From Clostridium sp. JN-1 (GTDB taxonomy: Bacteria > Bacillota > Clostridia > Clostridiales > Clostridiaceae): a stretch of DNA of 64,000 nt. This document shows positions 55,331 through 64,000 of the stretch, one piece after another. Within the stretch, counting starts at the first letter, position 1; each line of letters opens with the position of its first letter. The DNA lies in NCBI RefSeq assembly GCF_003718715.1, contig NZ_CP033465.1:2666001-2730000 (forward strand). The letters run 5' to 3'. The notes beneath the pieces are model-generated. The model had not been told where the DNA came from and ran no database searches. It saw nothing but the letters and a program-made list of their open reading frames with translations. The translations under genes were made by a program, and so were the position numbers.

Positions 55331-55882
55331 TTAAAAATCACGCAGTTCAAAAGTTTTTATAATATTAGACTTTCTATTGTTTACACTTTTCCACAATTCC
55401 ATCTTATCTATTTTGACAGTATTGATTAATTCATTCCTTTTTACACTTTCACATGCCGCTACATATTCTTTGTTATTCCATTCCTTTAACCCAAAATTAG
55501 CTTTTGCGAGAGGTATATAAAGATCATTATTTTCGAAGTTATTTTCCTTAACATTAAATTTATGCAGTCTAAGCATTTCATTTATCTGTCTTGCTAACCT
55601 TATGATATATCCTTTACTTTCAACTTTAATATCTACTACTCTAAAATTTGTATTAAAACTTAAATCATTATTTATTTCAGCTTTAAATTTTTTATAAGGT
55701 TTCAATATATCAGAAACAACTTTGCAAAACTTATCTATATCTGGGTCTTCTAATACTTCCATATCTATATGAGGCATATGTATATTTTTATAAAGCTTAT
55801 ATCTTCTGCATATGTTCCTTTGTACTTTTTCTATATTAGAGCAAGAATTTTTATCAAATAAAGCTACTAAATAATACTTCAT
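55331..55882 (-). CDS. 2H phosphoesterase-like protein lacking the catalytic motifs
   Basis: 183 residues. Pattern resembles LigT/YjcG-type 2H phosphoesterases: start MKYYLVALFDK, a first-half segment MPHIDMEVLED at the place of the first H-x-T, and a second-half segment YIPLAKANFG at the place of the second H-x-T/S-L. In the first site only His remains (H-I-D) and in the second it is Tyr, so catalysis is doubtful; RNA or nucleotide binding is possible. Fold assignment is an inference from pattern, not from alignment. GGAGG precedes ATG. Isolated, converging on the lar operon. Confidence 0.55.
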   Translation of the reverse strand: MKYYLVALFDKNSCSNIEKVQRNICRRYKLYKNIHMPHIDMEVLEDPDIDKFCKVVSDILKPYKKFKAEINNDLSFNTNFRVVDIKVESKGYIIRLARQINEMLRLHKFNVKENNFENNDLYIPLAKANFGLKEWNNKEYVAACESVKRNELINTVKIDKMELWKSVNNRKSNIIKTFELRDF

Positions 55883-55990
55883 ATTTTTTTAATCCTCCAA
55901 ATCATTTCCCCATAAAATATAACTAAACTTAGTATTAATTATATCATTATATTAAAATGTCTGCAAAATGATAATATGCGAAAAATCGTA

Positions 55991-56019
55991 TTGACTTGTA
56001 TATTGTTTTAGTGTATTGT
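55991..56019 (+). promoter_or_regulatory. Promoter of the gntR-ABC operon
   Basis: TTGACT (55991-55996), 17-bp spacer, TATTGT (56014-56019). The -10 box overlaps the operator, which suggests repression. Confidence 0.55.
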
Positions 56020-56042
56020 TAATATAGTACACTAAAACAATA
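56001..56042 (+). promoter_or_regulatory. GntR operator with 15-bp arms
   Basis: Perfect inverted repeat TATTGTTTTAGTGTA (56001-56015) and TACACTAAAACAATA (56028-56042), 12-nt centre, right before the ribosome binding site of the gntR gene. Typical of autoregulated YtrA-type repressors. Confidence 0.75.
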
Positions 56043-56055
56043 TGGAGGTATCATA

Positions 56056-56424
56056 ATGGGAATAACATTTAATGACAAGATCCCAATTTACTTGCAAATA
56101 GTTAACTTTGTAAAAAGGGATATAGTATCTGGCAAACTTAAGCCGGGAGATAAACTTCCTTCAGTAAGAGAAATGTCTGCAAACTTCAAAGTCAATCCAA
56201 ATACCCTCCAAAGAGCATACCAAGAGTTGGAAAGGGAAAATATAACTTATACTCAAAGAGGTACAGGGAGTTTTGTAAGTGAGGAGACTGATATTGTGAA
56301 TCAACTAAAAAAAGAGATGGCTAAAGAATCTATATATGAATTTTTAAAACAAATGAAAAGTTTAGGATTCAGCTCAAGGGAAATAATTAATATTGTAAGA
56401 CAAGAACTAGGGGAGGAATTATAG
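56056..56424 (+). CDS. GntR-family regulator, YtrA subfamily
   Basis: 122 residues. N-terminal winged helix (IYLQIVNFVKRDIVSGKLKP, GDKLPSVREMSANFKVNPNT, RGTGSFVSEE) and a short C-terminal dimerisation helix pair instead of a large effector domain, as in YtrA. First gene of an operon with an ABC ATPase (3 nt away) and a permease. It probably represses its own operon through the inverted repeat at 56001-56042 and responds to cell-envelope stress or a drug. Confidence 0.9.
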   Translation: MGITFNDKIPIYLQIVNFVKRDIVSGKLKPGDKLPSVREMSANFKVNPNTLQRAYQELERENITYTQRGTGSFVSEETDIVNQLKKEMAKESIYEFLKQMKSLGFSSREIINIVRQELGEEL

Positions 56425-56426
56425 AT

Positions 56427-57122
56427 ATGGATATTCTAGTTAAAGCGTCAAACTTGAAAAAGAATTATTTCAATAAAAAAGCTTTAAATAATATAAATTT
56501 AGAAATAGAAAAAGGTAAAATAGTAGGACTTTTAGGTCCAAATGGCAGTGGAAAAACAACATTTCTTAAAATAGCAGCTGGTATATTAAAACAAAACAGC
56601 GGTGAAATATTAGTAGATGGTAAAAAGCCTGGAACTTATACAAAATCAATAGTTTCCTACTTGCCAGACAAGGACTATTTATTTAAATGGATGAAGATAA
56701 AAGATGCTATAAGTTTCTTCAATGATTTTTATAAGGATTTTGATAGAGAAAAAGCATATGAATTTTTAAAATTCATGGATTTAGATGAAAATAGCAGTGT
56801 TAAATCACTTTCAAGAGGTATGTCTGAAAAATTGTATTTAACTCTAACTCTTTCGAGAAAAGCAAAGCTCTATATATTGGATGAACCTTTAGGAGGAGTT
56901 GACCCTACTACAAGAGAAAAGATATTAAATGCTATATTAGATAACTACAGTAAAGATAGTTCAATGATAATTACCACACACCTTATAAGTGATATTGAAA
57001 GACTCTTTGACGAAGTTGTTTTTATATCTAATGGAGAAATAGTATTACAAGGCGATGCAGAAGAACTTAGACGTGAAAAACAAGTATCAATTGATGAGTT
57101 GTATAGGGAGGTTTTTAAATAA
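56427..57122 (+). CDS. ABC transporter ATP-binding protein
   Basis: 231 residues with Walker A GLLGPNGSGKTTF, signature SLSRGMSEKL (a variant of L-S-G-G-Q), Walker B LYILDEPLGGVDP and the His switch IITTHL. Drives the adjacent permease. The last base is shared with the start of the permease gene. By similarity to YtrB-type exporters the substrate may be an antimicrobial or wall-related compound; unknown. Confidence 0.92.
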   Translation: MDILVKASNLKKNYFNKKALNNINLEIEKGKIVGLLGPNGSGKTTFLKIAAGILKQNSGEILVDGKKPGTYTKSIVSYLPDKDYLFKWMKIKDAISFFNDFYKDFDREKAYEFLKFMDLDENSSVKSLSRGMSEKLYLTLTLSRKAKLYILDEPLGGVDPTTREKILNAILDNYSKDSSMIITTHLISDIERLFDEVVFISNGEIVLQGDAEELRREKQVSIDELYREVFK

Positions 57123-57859
57123 TGTTAAAACTAATTAAGTATGAGTTAAAAGGCTTATATAAAGATATTATTATAATGGCTTCTTCAATTATTATTTTAA
57201 ACTTATTGCTATATACACGAATCAATTCATGGCAAAGCGGTTCTATAATTGCATGTTCATCTCTTATAAGTTTTGCTGCTATGATTATAGTATTTATATG
57301 GAACATAATGTTATTTTCAAGGGATATGTATCAAGATAGTGGATATCTTTTATTTAGTATACCTGAGAAAGGCTGTGTTATTTTAGGTGCTAAAGTTTTA
57401 ACAGCTTTAATTCAAGCTGTATTTATTGGATGTATAGCTTTTATATTTAACTATATAACTTATTATACAACTGAAAAAGTTATGCTAATGCAAATTTCAA
57501 ATGCATTACATTTAATTAATATTAAAGGTGCAGTACTCGTTATCTTAGCATCTATATTTCAATATATTTATCTATTAATACTAATATATTTTTGCATATC
57601 ATTAAGTAAGATGGCCATTAAAAGCAGAAGATTTGGTAAGCTTGGGAGCTTTATAATATTTATAGTTATTTCTATTATACTTGCTAAATTACTCGAGACT
57701 ATAGTATTTATATTCCCTCAATGCTTTGATTTAACTTTGCTTTCAACAGATACAGGTATACTTTCTGTAAATATATCATCAATCATATTTAGTATTTTAA
57801 CATTCATATTATTCTTCACTGGATGTTCTTATATTCTCGAAAATAAAATTGACTTGTAA
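57122..57859 (+). CDS. ABC transporter permease
   Basis: 245 residues with six hydrophobic helices (about 18-33, 40-62, 90-117, 138-163, 174-195, 215-238). It starts at the last base of the ATPase gene, with GGAGG inside that gene, so translation is coupled. Partner of the ATPase in a GntR-controlled exporter. No family signature specific enough to name a substrate. Confidence 0.85.
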   Translation: MLKLIKYELKGLYKDIIIMASSIIILNLLLYTRINSWQSGSIIACSSLISFAAMIIVFIWNIMLFSRDMYQDSGYLLFSIPEKGCVILGAKVLTALIQAVFIGCIAFIFNYITYYTTEKVMLMQISNALHLINIKGAVLVILASIFQYIYLLILIYFCISLSKMAIKSRRFGKLGSFIIFIVISIILAKLLETIVFIFPQCFDLTLLSTDTGILSVNISSIIFSILTFILFFTGCSYILENKIDL

Positions 57860-57901
57860 AAGCGAATATAACTAGGTAATTTAATTCTAATGATGATACT
57901 T

Positions 57902-57932
57902 GCCCCTAAATTTTAAATTTAGGGGCTTTTTT
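57902..57932 (+). terminator. Terminator of the gntR-ABC operon
   Basis: GCCCCTAAATTT pairs with AAATTTAGGGGC, followed by six T. Confidence 0.9.
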
Positions 57933-58089
57933 ACATTATATTACACAAAACATCGTGTTTATATTTTTAAATTTATTGTTAAAATATCATGGAATTATGA
58001 TATAATAAAATTTGTGTAATAATTTGAATTTTAACATGTTGGTTTTATTATAAATATTAAATTTTGATTATGATAAGGATGGGTACATA

Positions 58090-59352
58090 ATGAATAAATT
58101 AGTTATTAACGGGGGAAAATCCCTCTTTGGATCTATAGAAATAAATGGTGCTAAGAATGCTGCTGTTGCAATATTACCTGCTGCTATAATGGCAAGTAAA
58201 AATGTATGTACTATAGATAATATACCTAATATAGAGGATGTTCATTGTCTTGAAAGAATTCTTAAAAGTTTAGGATGTAATTTAAAAATAAGTAAGAACT
58301 CTGTTGAAATAGATAGTACTAATATAAATAACTTAAATGCAAATACAGAGGATGTTAGAAAGATGAGGGCTTCATATTATCTTATAGGGGCGCTGCTTGG
58401 TAGATTTAAAAAAGCAAGGGTAGAACTCCCGGGAGGATGTCCTATAGGGGTTAGACCTATAGATCAACATATAAAAGGATTTGAGGCTCTAGGTGCACAT
58501 GTAGAGATAAAACATGGTTCAGTTGTAATATCAGCTGATAGATTAATTGGAACAAACATATTTTTCGATGTAGTAAGCGTAGGTGCAACTATAAATGTAA
58601 TGTTAGCTGCATCTTTGGCTGAAGGAGTAACTACTCTTGAAAATGTTGCAAAAGAACCGCATATAGTAGATGTTGCTAACTTTTTAAATAGTATGGGTGC
58701 CAATATAAAAGGCGCTGGTACAGATATTATAAGAATAACTGGTGTAAAAGAACTCAAAGGATGTTCTTATAGTGTTATACCTGACCAAATAGAAGCTGGA
58801 ACTTATATGATTGCTGCTGCTGCCTGCAGCGGTGAAGTTACCCTGCAAAATGTTATTCCTAAACATTTAGAATCAATTTCTGCAAAACTCATAGAAATGG
58901 GTGCAGAAGTTAAAGAAGATGGTGATTCTATTACAATAAAATCTGACAAAACATTAAAGGGTGTAAATATAAAAACACAGCCTTACCCTGGTTTCCCAAC
59001 AGATGTACAACAGCCAATGAGTGCCCTTTTAAGTGTATCTAAAGGTAGAAGTATCATCAATGAGAGCATATGGGAAAGCAGATTTAAACACGTAGATGAG
59101 CTAAAGAAAATGGGTGCTAATATAAAAGTTGAAGGTAGAACTGCAATTATAGATGGAGTAAGTAACTTAACAGGCGCTGTTGTCAAAGCTACAGACTTGA
59201 GAGCTGGTGCAGCTATGGTTATAGCTGGACTTATTGCAGAAGGAACTACTGAAGTATTGAGCATAGAACATATAGACAGAGGGTACCCAAACATTGAAGA
59301 TAAGTTCAAAGCTCTAGGTGCTGATATTAAAAGAGTTTCTTATTCTGAATAG
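58090..59352 (+). CDS. murA: UDP-N-acetylglucosamine 1-carboxyvinyltransferase
   Basis: First committed step of peptidoglycan synthesis: transfer of enolpyruvate from PEP to UDP-GlcNAc. 420 residues with two inside-out alpha/beta barrels. Lys22 and Asn23 (INGAKNAAV) and the PEP-reactive Cys117 ([15 protein letters not shown]) are present, so the fosfomycin target residue is kept. Also [15 protein letters not shown]. Firmicutes often have two MurA paralogues; I cannot tell MurAA from MurAB here. Starts a plus-strand run with walJ 20 nt behind. Confidence 0.96.
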   Translation: MNKLVINGGKSLFGSIEINGAKNAAVAILPAAIMASKNVCTIDNIPNIEDVHCLERILKSLGCNLKISKNSVEIDSTNINNLNANTEDVRKMRASYYLIGALLGRFKKARVELPGGCPIGVRPIDQHIKGFEALGAHVEIKHGSVVISADRLIGTNIFFDVVSVGATINVMLAASLAEGVTTLENVAKEPHIVDVANFLNSMGANIKGAGTDIIRITGVKELKGCSYSVIPDQIEAGTYMIAAAACSGEVTLQNVIPKHLESISAKLIEMGAEVKEDGDSITIKSDKTLKGVNIKTQPYPGFPTDVQQPMSALLSVSKGRSIINESIWESRFKHVDELKKMGANIKVEGRTAIIDGVSNLTGAVVKATDLRAGAAMVIAGLIAEGTTEVLSIEHIDRGYPNIEDKFKALGADIKRVSYSE

Positions 59353-59372
59353 TATCTTATAGGAGAGTTGCC

Positions 59373-60158
59373 ATGATTTTTTGTCCTTTATATAGCGGCA
59401 GCAGCGGTAATAGTATATTTGTTGCTGCACATAACACTAAAATATTAGTTGATGCTGGTCTTGCCGGCAAGAAAATAGAAAGTGCTCTTTCACAAATTGG
59501 TGAAAATCCACAAGATATAGATGCCATATTTGTAACTCATGAACATATAGATCATATAAAAGGAGTAGGTGTTCTATCTAGAAAATATGACATACCTATA
59601 TATGCAAATGCACTTACATGGAAGGCTATGGCTAAATCTATTGGCAAAATAAAAGAAGATAATATAAAAGTACTTGACAATAAATATATTAACATTAAAG
59701 ATATGGATATATTAAGTTATAAAATTTCTCACGATGCTGCATCCCCTTTTGGATATTCCATAAATTGTGGAAGTAAAAAGGCTTGTATAGCAACGGACCT
59801 TGGATTTTTTCCAAAAGAATTAAATCACATCTTAAGGGATGCTGATGTGATCTTACTAGAAAGTAATCACGATACAGAAATGCTTAAGTTTGGACCATAT
59901 CCTTATGTACTAAAGAGAAGAATACTTAGTGACCTAGGTCATTTGTCTAATGATGACTGTGGAAAAGCAATAGTTAGTATTACAAATGGTAAATTTAAAA
60001 ATATCATATTAGGACATTTAAGCAAGACAAATAATTATCCCGAACTTGCTTATCAAACTGTACTAAACGTACTAAACAGTGCAGGGATTAAGGTAAATTT
60101 AGATTTAAATTTATCAATAGCAAAAAGAGATATGCCTAGTAACTATATAAAATTTTAA
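59373..60158 (+). CDS. walJ: MBL-fold metallo-hydrolase, WalJ/YycJ type
   Basis: 261 residues. Metal motif THEHIDHIKG (H-x-H-x-D-H) plus further ligands in CIATDLG and GHLS; start IFCPLYSGSSGNSIFVAA is typical. In Bacillus the homologue belongs to the WalRK operon and relates to DNA repair and cell-wall homeostasis; biochemical substrate unclear. Here it follows murA closely rather than walRK. GGAGAG precedes the ATG. Confidence 0.85.
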   Translation: MIFCPLYSGSSGNSIFVAAHNTKILVDAGLAGKKIESALSQIGENPQDIDAIFVTHEHIDHIKGVGVLSRKYDIPIYANALTWKAMAKSIGKIKEDNIKVLDNKYINIKDMDILSYKISHDAASPFGYSINCGSKKACIATDLGFFPKELNHILRDADVILLESNHDTEMLKFGPYPYVLKRRILSDLGHLSNDDCGKAIVSITNGKFKNIILGHLSKTNNYPELAYQTVLNVLNSAGIKVNLDLNLSIAKRDMPSNYIKF

Positions 60159-60175
60159 TAAAAAAGGGTGAAGCT

Positions 60176-60736
60176 ATGAAAAAAACTCTTTGTTTAATAA
60201 TATCGTCTGCTGCCGTGATATCATCCTTATTTTATGGATGTAGTAGTAAGGATCTTTTGAGTTCAAACAACAAAGAAAAAGAAAAGCAAATAGTTTTATC
60301 TAATGAAAAGGAAAATACCTTAGACTTAAATTTGTATTTTAATTCTTCATCTTCACCAAACAACCTCAAGATGTTGAAAGAAGAGAGGATAATAAAAAAA
60401 GACGAGCTATTAGGTGAAACTATCATAAATGAGTTGATTAAAGGTCCTTCAGTCAAAAGTGAATCAAAACCATTACTTCCTAAGGATACTAGACTTATAA
60501 GCTTTTCTGTAAATGACAACATTGCATATATAAACTTTAGTAAAGAAGCAAATATATCAATGTCACCGCAAGTTGAAAAGGCTTGTTTGGAAAGCATTAT
60601 TTTGTCTCTTAATCAGATTTCTTCAATACACAAAGTAAAGCTTTCTATTGAAAATAAAGATGTTAACATATGGGGAAATCATTTTGATTTATCTAAACCG
60701 CTTGGCAAAAATGACCTTGATAATTCTAAATTGTAG
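60176..60736 (+). CDS. GerMN-domain lipoprotein
   Basis: 186 residues. Lipoprotein signal with Cys22 (LFYGC), a Ser/Asn/Lys linker, and a C-terminal GerMN (sporulation/spore germination) domain with NELIKGPSVKSESKPLLPKD and NIAYINFSKEANIS. Related GerM lipoproteins act in cortex synthesis or germination. It follows walJ by 17 nt and is probably co-transcribed. Confidence 0.87.
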   Translation: MKKTLCLIISSAAVISSLFYGCSSKDLLSSNNKEKEKQIVLSNEKENTLDLNLYFNSSSSPNNLKMLKEERIIKKDELLGETIINELIKGPSVKSESKPLLPKDTRLISFSVNDNIAYINFSKEANISMSPQVEKACLESIILSLNQISSIHKVKLSIENKDVNIWGNHFDLSKPLGKNDLDNSKL

Positions 60737-60854
60737 TAACTAATATAATCTTGCTAAGTTATTACACATTTTCGTGCTAAAACATTGTTGAAAAAAAGTA
60801 TTTTTTTTATTATAATGTTTTAAGTAATATGTATTTTTAAAGGAGAAAAAAAGT

Positions 60855-61355
60855 ATGAGTTTATATAAAGATTGGACAGATACAGTTGTAAGTTTTGTAA
60901 AAACAAATGGAGAGGCTGCTTTTTGGAAAGAATATGGTGCTATTGAAAAGCATCTTTACACAAAAGTCCTAGCTGATCACAGTGAATGTATTGATGGCAT
61001 TATAAAAGACTTGGCAGAAAATTTTGAAGTACAGCCAGTATACTTTATGGGATTTTTAGATGGAATAAATGATAGCTTAAAAGAACATTTAGATTTGGAA
61101 AATTTAGATGATAATTCTTCCATTAGTATTAAAGTTGACTTTGAAAAGTTATATTTTAATATGTTAGATGCTAAGGCTGATTATTTATATCACCTTCCTC
61201 AATGGGACTCAATTTTTTCAAAAGAAAAGAGAAGAGAAATTCATAAGACATGGGCTGCTTCTAAAACTGTTATAAATAAAAATAAAATTGGTAGAAATGA
61301 TCCTTGCCCTTGTGGAAGCGGCAAGAAATATAAAAATTGCTGTGGTAAAAATTAA
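60855..61355 (+). CDS. SEC-C zinc-motif protein
   Basis: 166 residues. The helical body ([20 protein letters not shown] ... [20 protein letters not shown]) is followed by a perfect SEC-C motif at the C-terminus, [16 protein letters not shown], the same zinc knuckle found at the end of SecA. The body is not a family I can name. The motif binds zinc and often contacts ribosomes or SecB-like partners; a role in protein export or ribosome contact is possible. Own terminator. Confidence 0.85.
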   Translation: MSLYKDWTDTVVSFVKTNGEAAFWKEYGAIEKHLYTKVLADHSECIDGIIKDLAENFEVQPVYFMGFLDGINDSLKEHLDLENLDDNSSISIKVDFEKLYFNMLDAKADYLYHLPQWDSIFSKEKRREIHKTWAASKTVINKNKIGRNDPCPCGSGKKYKNCCGKN

Positions 61356-61373
61356 GCTGCAGTACACAGCTAA

Positions 61374-61404
61374 AAATCCTTACATTTTAGGTAAGGATTT
61401 TTTT
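61374..61404 (+). terminator. Terminator after the SEC-C gene
   Basis: AAATCCTTAC pairs with GTAAGGATTT, loop ATTTTAG, then four more T. Confidence 0.85.
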
Positions 61405-61427
61405 AATTTACCATAGGAGATGATATA

Positions 61428-61907
61428 ATGAAAATAGATATAGTATGCGTTGGTAAGATTAAAGAAAACTATTTAAGAGATGCTATAAAAGAGTATTCAA
61501 AAAGGCTTAGTAGATACTGTAAGCTTCAAATTTTAGAGGTTCCAGATGAAAAGGCTCCTGAAAATTACTCAAATAAGGAAAAGGAGATAATTAAAAAAAA
61601 GGAAGGTAAATCGATTTTAAAACATATAAAAGAAAATAGCTTTATAATAACACTTGATCTTAGGGGAAAAATGCTCTCATCGGAAGAAATGTCCTCTTTT
61701 ATTAAAGATTGTTGTATCAAAGGACATAGTAATTTAGTCTTTATAATAGGCGGCTCCCTTGGTTTATCAGATGAAGTATTAGCTAAAGCTAACTTTTCAC
61801 TTTGTTTTTCAAAGATGACTTTTCCTCATCAACTCATGAGAGTAATACTTATGGAACAATTATATAGGAGTTATAAAATAATGAATAATGAACCTTATCA
61901 TAAATAG
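61428..61907 (+). CDS. rlmH: 23S rRNA pseudouridine1915 N3-methyltransferase
   Basis: SPOUT-class enzyme that methylates pseudouridine 1915 in helix 69 of 23S rRNA. 159 residues with the knotted SAM site FIIGGSLGLSDEV and the C-terminal signature KMTFPHQLMRVILMEQLYRS ... NNEPYHK. Full length. GGAGATGATATA precedes the ATG. Often near walJ in Firmicutes, as here. Confidence 0.97.
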   Translation: MKIDIVCVGKIKENYLRDAIKEYSKRLSRYCKLQILEVPDEKAPENYSNKEKEIIKKKEGKSILKHIKENSFIITLDLRGKMLSSEEMSSFIKDCCIKGHSNLVFIIGGSLGLSDEVLAKANFSLCFSKMTFPHQLMRVILMEQLYRSYKIMNNEPYHK

Positions 61908-61924
61908 GAGGGGTTGGTTAAACT

Positions 61925-63742
61925 ATGAAACTAAAAAAAAACATTTCTAAAATATGTGTATGTGTTTTTATAATTTTTATATTTGTATTTATATATTTTA
62001 ATAGTCCTTTAAAGAAAAGTACCAAGCCGCCTAGAGCTGATGGAACTTTTATTCAAGTAGATCTTGCACAAAATTGGAATGACGAAAAGTGGAAAAAAGA
62101 ACTTACATATTTAAAAGAAGCTAATATGCACTATATAGTACTATCTGGCGTTTCTATAACTAAAGACAATATAACTCAAACAGCTTATAAAAGTTCTATT
62201 CCTGGATTTCAAAAAATATATGGTAATTACGATCCTGTAGATCTTTGTTTGAAAAATGCTGAAGATTTAAACATGAAAGTCTTTATAGATACAAACTTTA
62301 ATAGTGACTGGTGGAACAAATCTGGAGATGATGCAAACTGGCTAAATGAACAAGTTGTTAAAATGAATTCTGCTGCCGATGAGTTGTATTCAAAATATCA
62401 TTCTAAATATCCAAATTCGTTTTATGGCTGGTATTTTCCATATGAAGTTGATAATGCAAAGTTTTCAACTCAATCTCAATTTCTAGTACTATCTAATGCT
62501 GTAAATAATCATCTTAAGCACTTGGTAAGCAAAAATGAGAGGCTTCCATTTTTAATGTCTCCTTTCATGAATTCGTTTTGCAGTAGTGCAAATGAATATG
62601 CTGAAAACTGGAAGGTGTTTTTTAAAAACACACAGCTTAAACCTGGAGATATATTTTGTCCTCAAGACTCCATAGGCAGTGGTAAATTAAAAATTGATGA
62701 AGTAAACGAATGGTTTACTGCCTTAAAAAAAGCTGTGAACTCAAAAAGTGGTTTATTGCTTTGGGCAAACGCAGAAACCTTTGATTATAGGGACAGCTCT
62801 AGTTCAACACTTGATCGTTTTACAAAGCAGCTTAAGCTAGAAAGTCCATGCGTTGATAACATTATATGTTTTTCCTATAGCCATTATTATAGTCCAAATA
62901 ATATAGATGATGGATTTCATAAAGCTTATATTAAATATTTAAAAAAAGGTACCTTAAGTAATGTGAAAATTAACGAACCTAAGGATATCTATGTATCTTC
63001 AATTTCGAACAATCAATTTTTAGTGTCCTGGGATAAGCCGGATGATACTAAGAATATATGTGGTTATAAATTATATCGAAATGGTGTTTTGATATATCAA
63101 AACATTGTACAGAGAAAATATGGTGGAAATATTGATGAAACTTCTAATAAATTTGTAGATAAGCCTTACCTTGGTACAAACATAAATAAATGCACATACG
63201 AGGTTAGAAGTTTTGATTTCGATGGTAATCTATCTAAACCTTCAAAGTCAATTACAGTTAATATAACTCCTGCATCCGAAATGCCTAACTTGATTTCTAA
63301 AGGATGTAAGTATACAATATCACCTAATCCTCAATCAACGTATGCTGATAATGGACTTAAATTAACAGATTCTTTATATTCGCCAAATAATAAAGTTAAA
63401 GACAATTATTTTATAGGGTGGTATAATGATCCTGTAGAGATAACTGTAGATTTAAATCAAATTTGTAGTATACGTCAATTTTCAATTGACTATTTAAGTA
63501 ATCCTACTTCGTGGGCTGAACTTCCTGAAAAGGCTTCTATATCGGTTTCAAAGGACGGAAAAAACTATGAACCAGTTGGTATGCTAAACTTTCCTACAGT
63601 TCCTTTTTCAGAACGTGATGGAGCAAAGTATAAAATTTTCTTGACTCTTAAGTCACCTGTTGACGCTAGGTTTGTAAAATTCTTTTCTGTTACTAAACCA
63701 AGTAATTATACTTTTATAGATGAAATAGAAGTTCGAAATTAA
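61925..63742 (+). CDS. Membrane-anchored DUF4434-like TIM-barrel protein with discoidin-like C-terminus
   Basis: 605 residues. N-terminal signal anchor (about 8-27), then a glycosidase-like TIM barrel of DUF4434 type (about 38-345: GTFIQVDLAQNWNDEKWKKE, FYGWYFPYEVDN, GDIFCPQDSIGSG), a fibronectin-III-like domain (about 350-445, FLVSWDKPDDTKNICGYKLY) and a C-terminal discoidin/F5-F8 type C-like domain (about 455-605, SIDYLSNPTSWAELPEKASI, DARFVKFF). This suggests an enzyme on the outside of the cell acting on or binding carbohydrate. The domain calls are from pattern; the substrate is unknown. Confidence 0.75.
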   Translation: MKLKKNISKICVCVFIIFIFVFIYFNSPLKKSTKPPRADGTFIQVDLAQNWNDEKWKKELTYLKEANMHYIVLSGVSITKDNITQTAYKSSIPGFQKIYGNYDPVDLCLKNAEDLNMKVFIDTNFNSDWWNKSGDDANWLNEQVVKMNSAADELYSKYHSKYPNSFYGWYFPYEVDNAKFSTQSQFLVLSNAVNNHLKHLVSKNERLPFLMSPFMNSFCSSANEYAENWKVFFKNTQLKPGDIFCPQDSIGSGKLKIDEVNEWFTALKKAVNSKSGLLLWANAETFDYRDSSSSTLDRFTKQLKLESPCVDNIICFSYSHYYSPNNIDDGFHKAYIKYLKKGTLSNVKINEPKDIYVSSISNNQFLVSWDKPDDTKNICGYKLYRNGVLIYQNIVQRKYGGNIDETSNKFVDKPYLGTNINKCTYEVRSFDFDGNLSKPSKSITVNITPASEMPNLISKGCKYTISPNPQSTYADNGLKLTDSLYSPNNKVKDNYFIGWYNDPVEITVDLNQICSIRQFSIDYLSNPTSWAELPEKASISVSKDGKNYEPVGMLNFPTVPFSERDGAKYKIFLTLKSPVDARFVKFFSVTKPSNYTFIDEIEVRN

Positions 63743-63744
63743 CT

Positions 63745-63772
63745 TATAAAAGTCATAGAATACTTTTATCTT
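63745..63772 (+). terminator. Possible terminator after the DUF4434-like gene
   Basis: ATAAAAGT pairs with ACTTTTAT around CATAGAAT; only A/T pairs except one G-C, followed by CTTATAAGG, so weak. Confidence 0.35.
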
Positions 63773-63795
63773 ATAAGGTAAGAATTAAAACTAGA

Positions 63796-63824
63796 TTGAC
63801 ACATTATACTACAAACATTATAAT
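63796..63824 (+). promoter_or_regulatory. Sigma-A promoter of asnS
   Basis: Consensus TTGACA (63796-63801), 17-bp spacer, consensus TATAAT (63819-63824). The start site near 63831 would leave only about 12 nt before ATG 63843. Confidence 0.8.
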
Positions 63825-63842
63825 TTTTCAGGAGGAAAACAT

Positions 63843-64000
63843 ATGAAAACAATTTTAGTAAAACAACTCTATAGACAATATGAAAGCTTTGATAATGAGG
63901 AAGTCGAATTAACTGGATGGGTTAGAACAATACGTGATTCTAAATCCTTTGGATTCATTGAATTAAATGATGGAACATTTTTTAAAAATGTACAGATAGT
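63843..64000 (+). CDS. asnS: Asparaginyl-tRNA synthetase (5' part, runs off the window)
   Basis: First 52 codons, ending at the window edge: [20 protein letters not shown] followed by [20 protein letters not shown], the OB-fold anticodon-binding domain of the class IIb AsnRS. The [10 protein letters not shown] motif separates it from aspartyl enzymes. AGGAGG lies 6 nt before the ATG. No T-box leader: a consensus promoter sits directly in front. Confidence 0.88.
   Translation, partial: MKTILVKQLYRQYESFDNEEVELTGWVRTIRDSKSFGFIELNDGTFFKNVQI

Overview
The window comes from a low-GC, endospore-forming anaerobe of the Clostridium sensu stricto (cluster I) type. This rests on the very AT-rich sequence, strong GGAGG ribosome binding sites, a dense set of sporulation genes (spoIIE, spoVB, spoVT, spoVG, yabP, yabQ), a group B-like [FeFe]-hydrogenase and clostridial housekeeping gene order. 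I cannot name the species from the sequence alone.

Positions 1-34.5 kb are almost entirely minus-strand and conserved. In transcription order they hold purR, spoVG, glmU, prs, an OmpR-type response regulator and histidine kinase, htrA, pth, mfd, a PrsA-type foldase, spoVT, spoVB, mazG, hup, rqcP, yabP, yabQ, divIC, an S1-domain gene, a tRNA cluster, spoIIE, tilS, hpt, ftsH, a thioesterase, coaX, dusB, greA, lysS, hpf and secA (cut by the window start). This block joins envelope and nucleotide precursor synthesis, ribosome quality control, proteostasis and sporulation. The tRNA cluster (14.9-15.45 kb) is a tandem duplication of a Leu-fMet-Met unit in which one tRNA-Met has decayed.

From 35.9 kb the layout is mixed. 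murC, a small membrane protein, two tRNA-Pro genes, an [FeFe]-hydrogenase, a HAD phosphatase, an SH3-like protein and an RlmI-type methyltransferase are on plus. comB, a radical SAM protein and a lipoprotein are on minus. A PflA-like radical SAM enzyme converges on an H-NOX/methyl-accepting chemotaxis fusion, followed on minus by an XRE regulator and murI. Next come a type III-like glutamine synthetase, a lactate racemase locus (Crp-type regulator divergent from larA and a LarD-like channel), a degenerate 2H-phosphoesterase-like protein, a self-regulating GntR/ABC exporter operon and a plus-strand run murA, walJ, GerMN lipoprotein, SEC-C protein, rlmH, a DUF4434-like protein and the start of asnS.

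The least explained material is a family of three structured repeat elements (A 11667-12277, B 34606-35788, C 42114-42687). Each has long imperfect terminal inverted repeats starting with tandem heptamers. The heptamer variant matches between the two ends of a copy but differs between copies. A terminal hairpin shows compensatory base changes across copies. B and C carry decayed 60-codon zinc-ribbon reading frames, and B is interrupted by the remnant of an IS1182-like transposase. Other points of interest are the complete O2-type haem pocket of the H-NOX receptor, several long perfect palindromes over stop codons or next to promoters, a hairpin that buries the ribosome binding site of the gene after murC, and recognisable sporulation promoters before spoIIE (21-bp spacer) and spoVG (sigma-H type).
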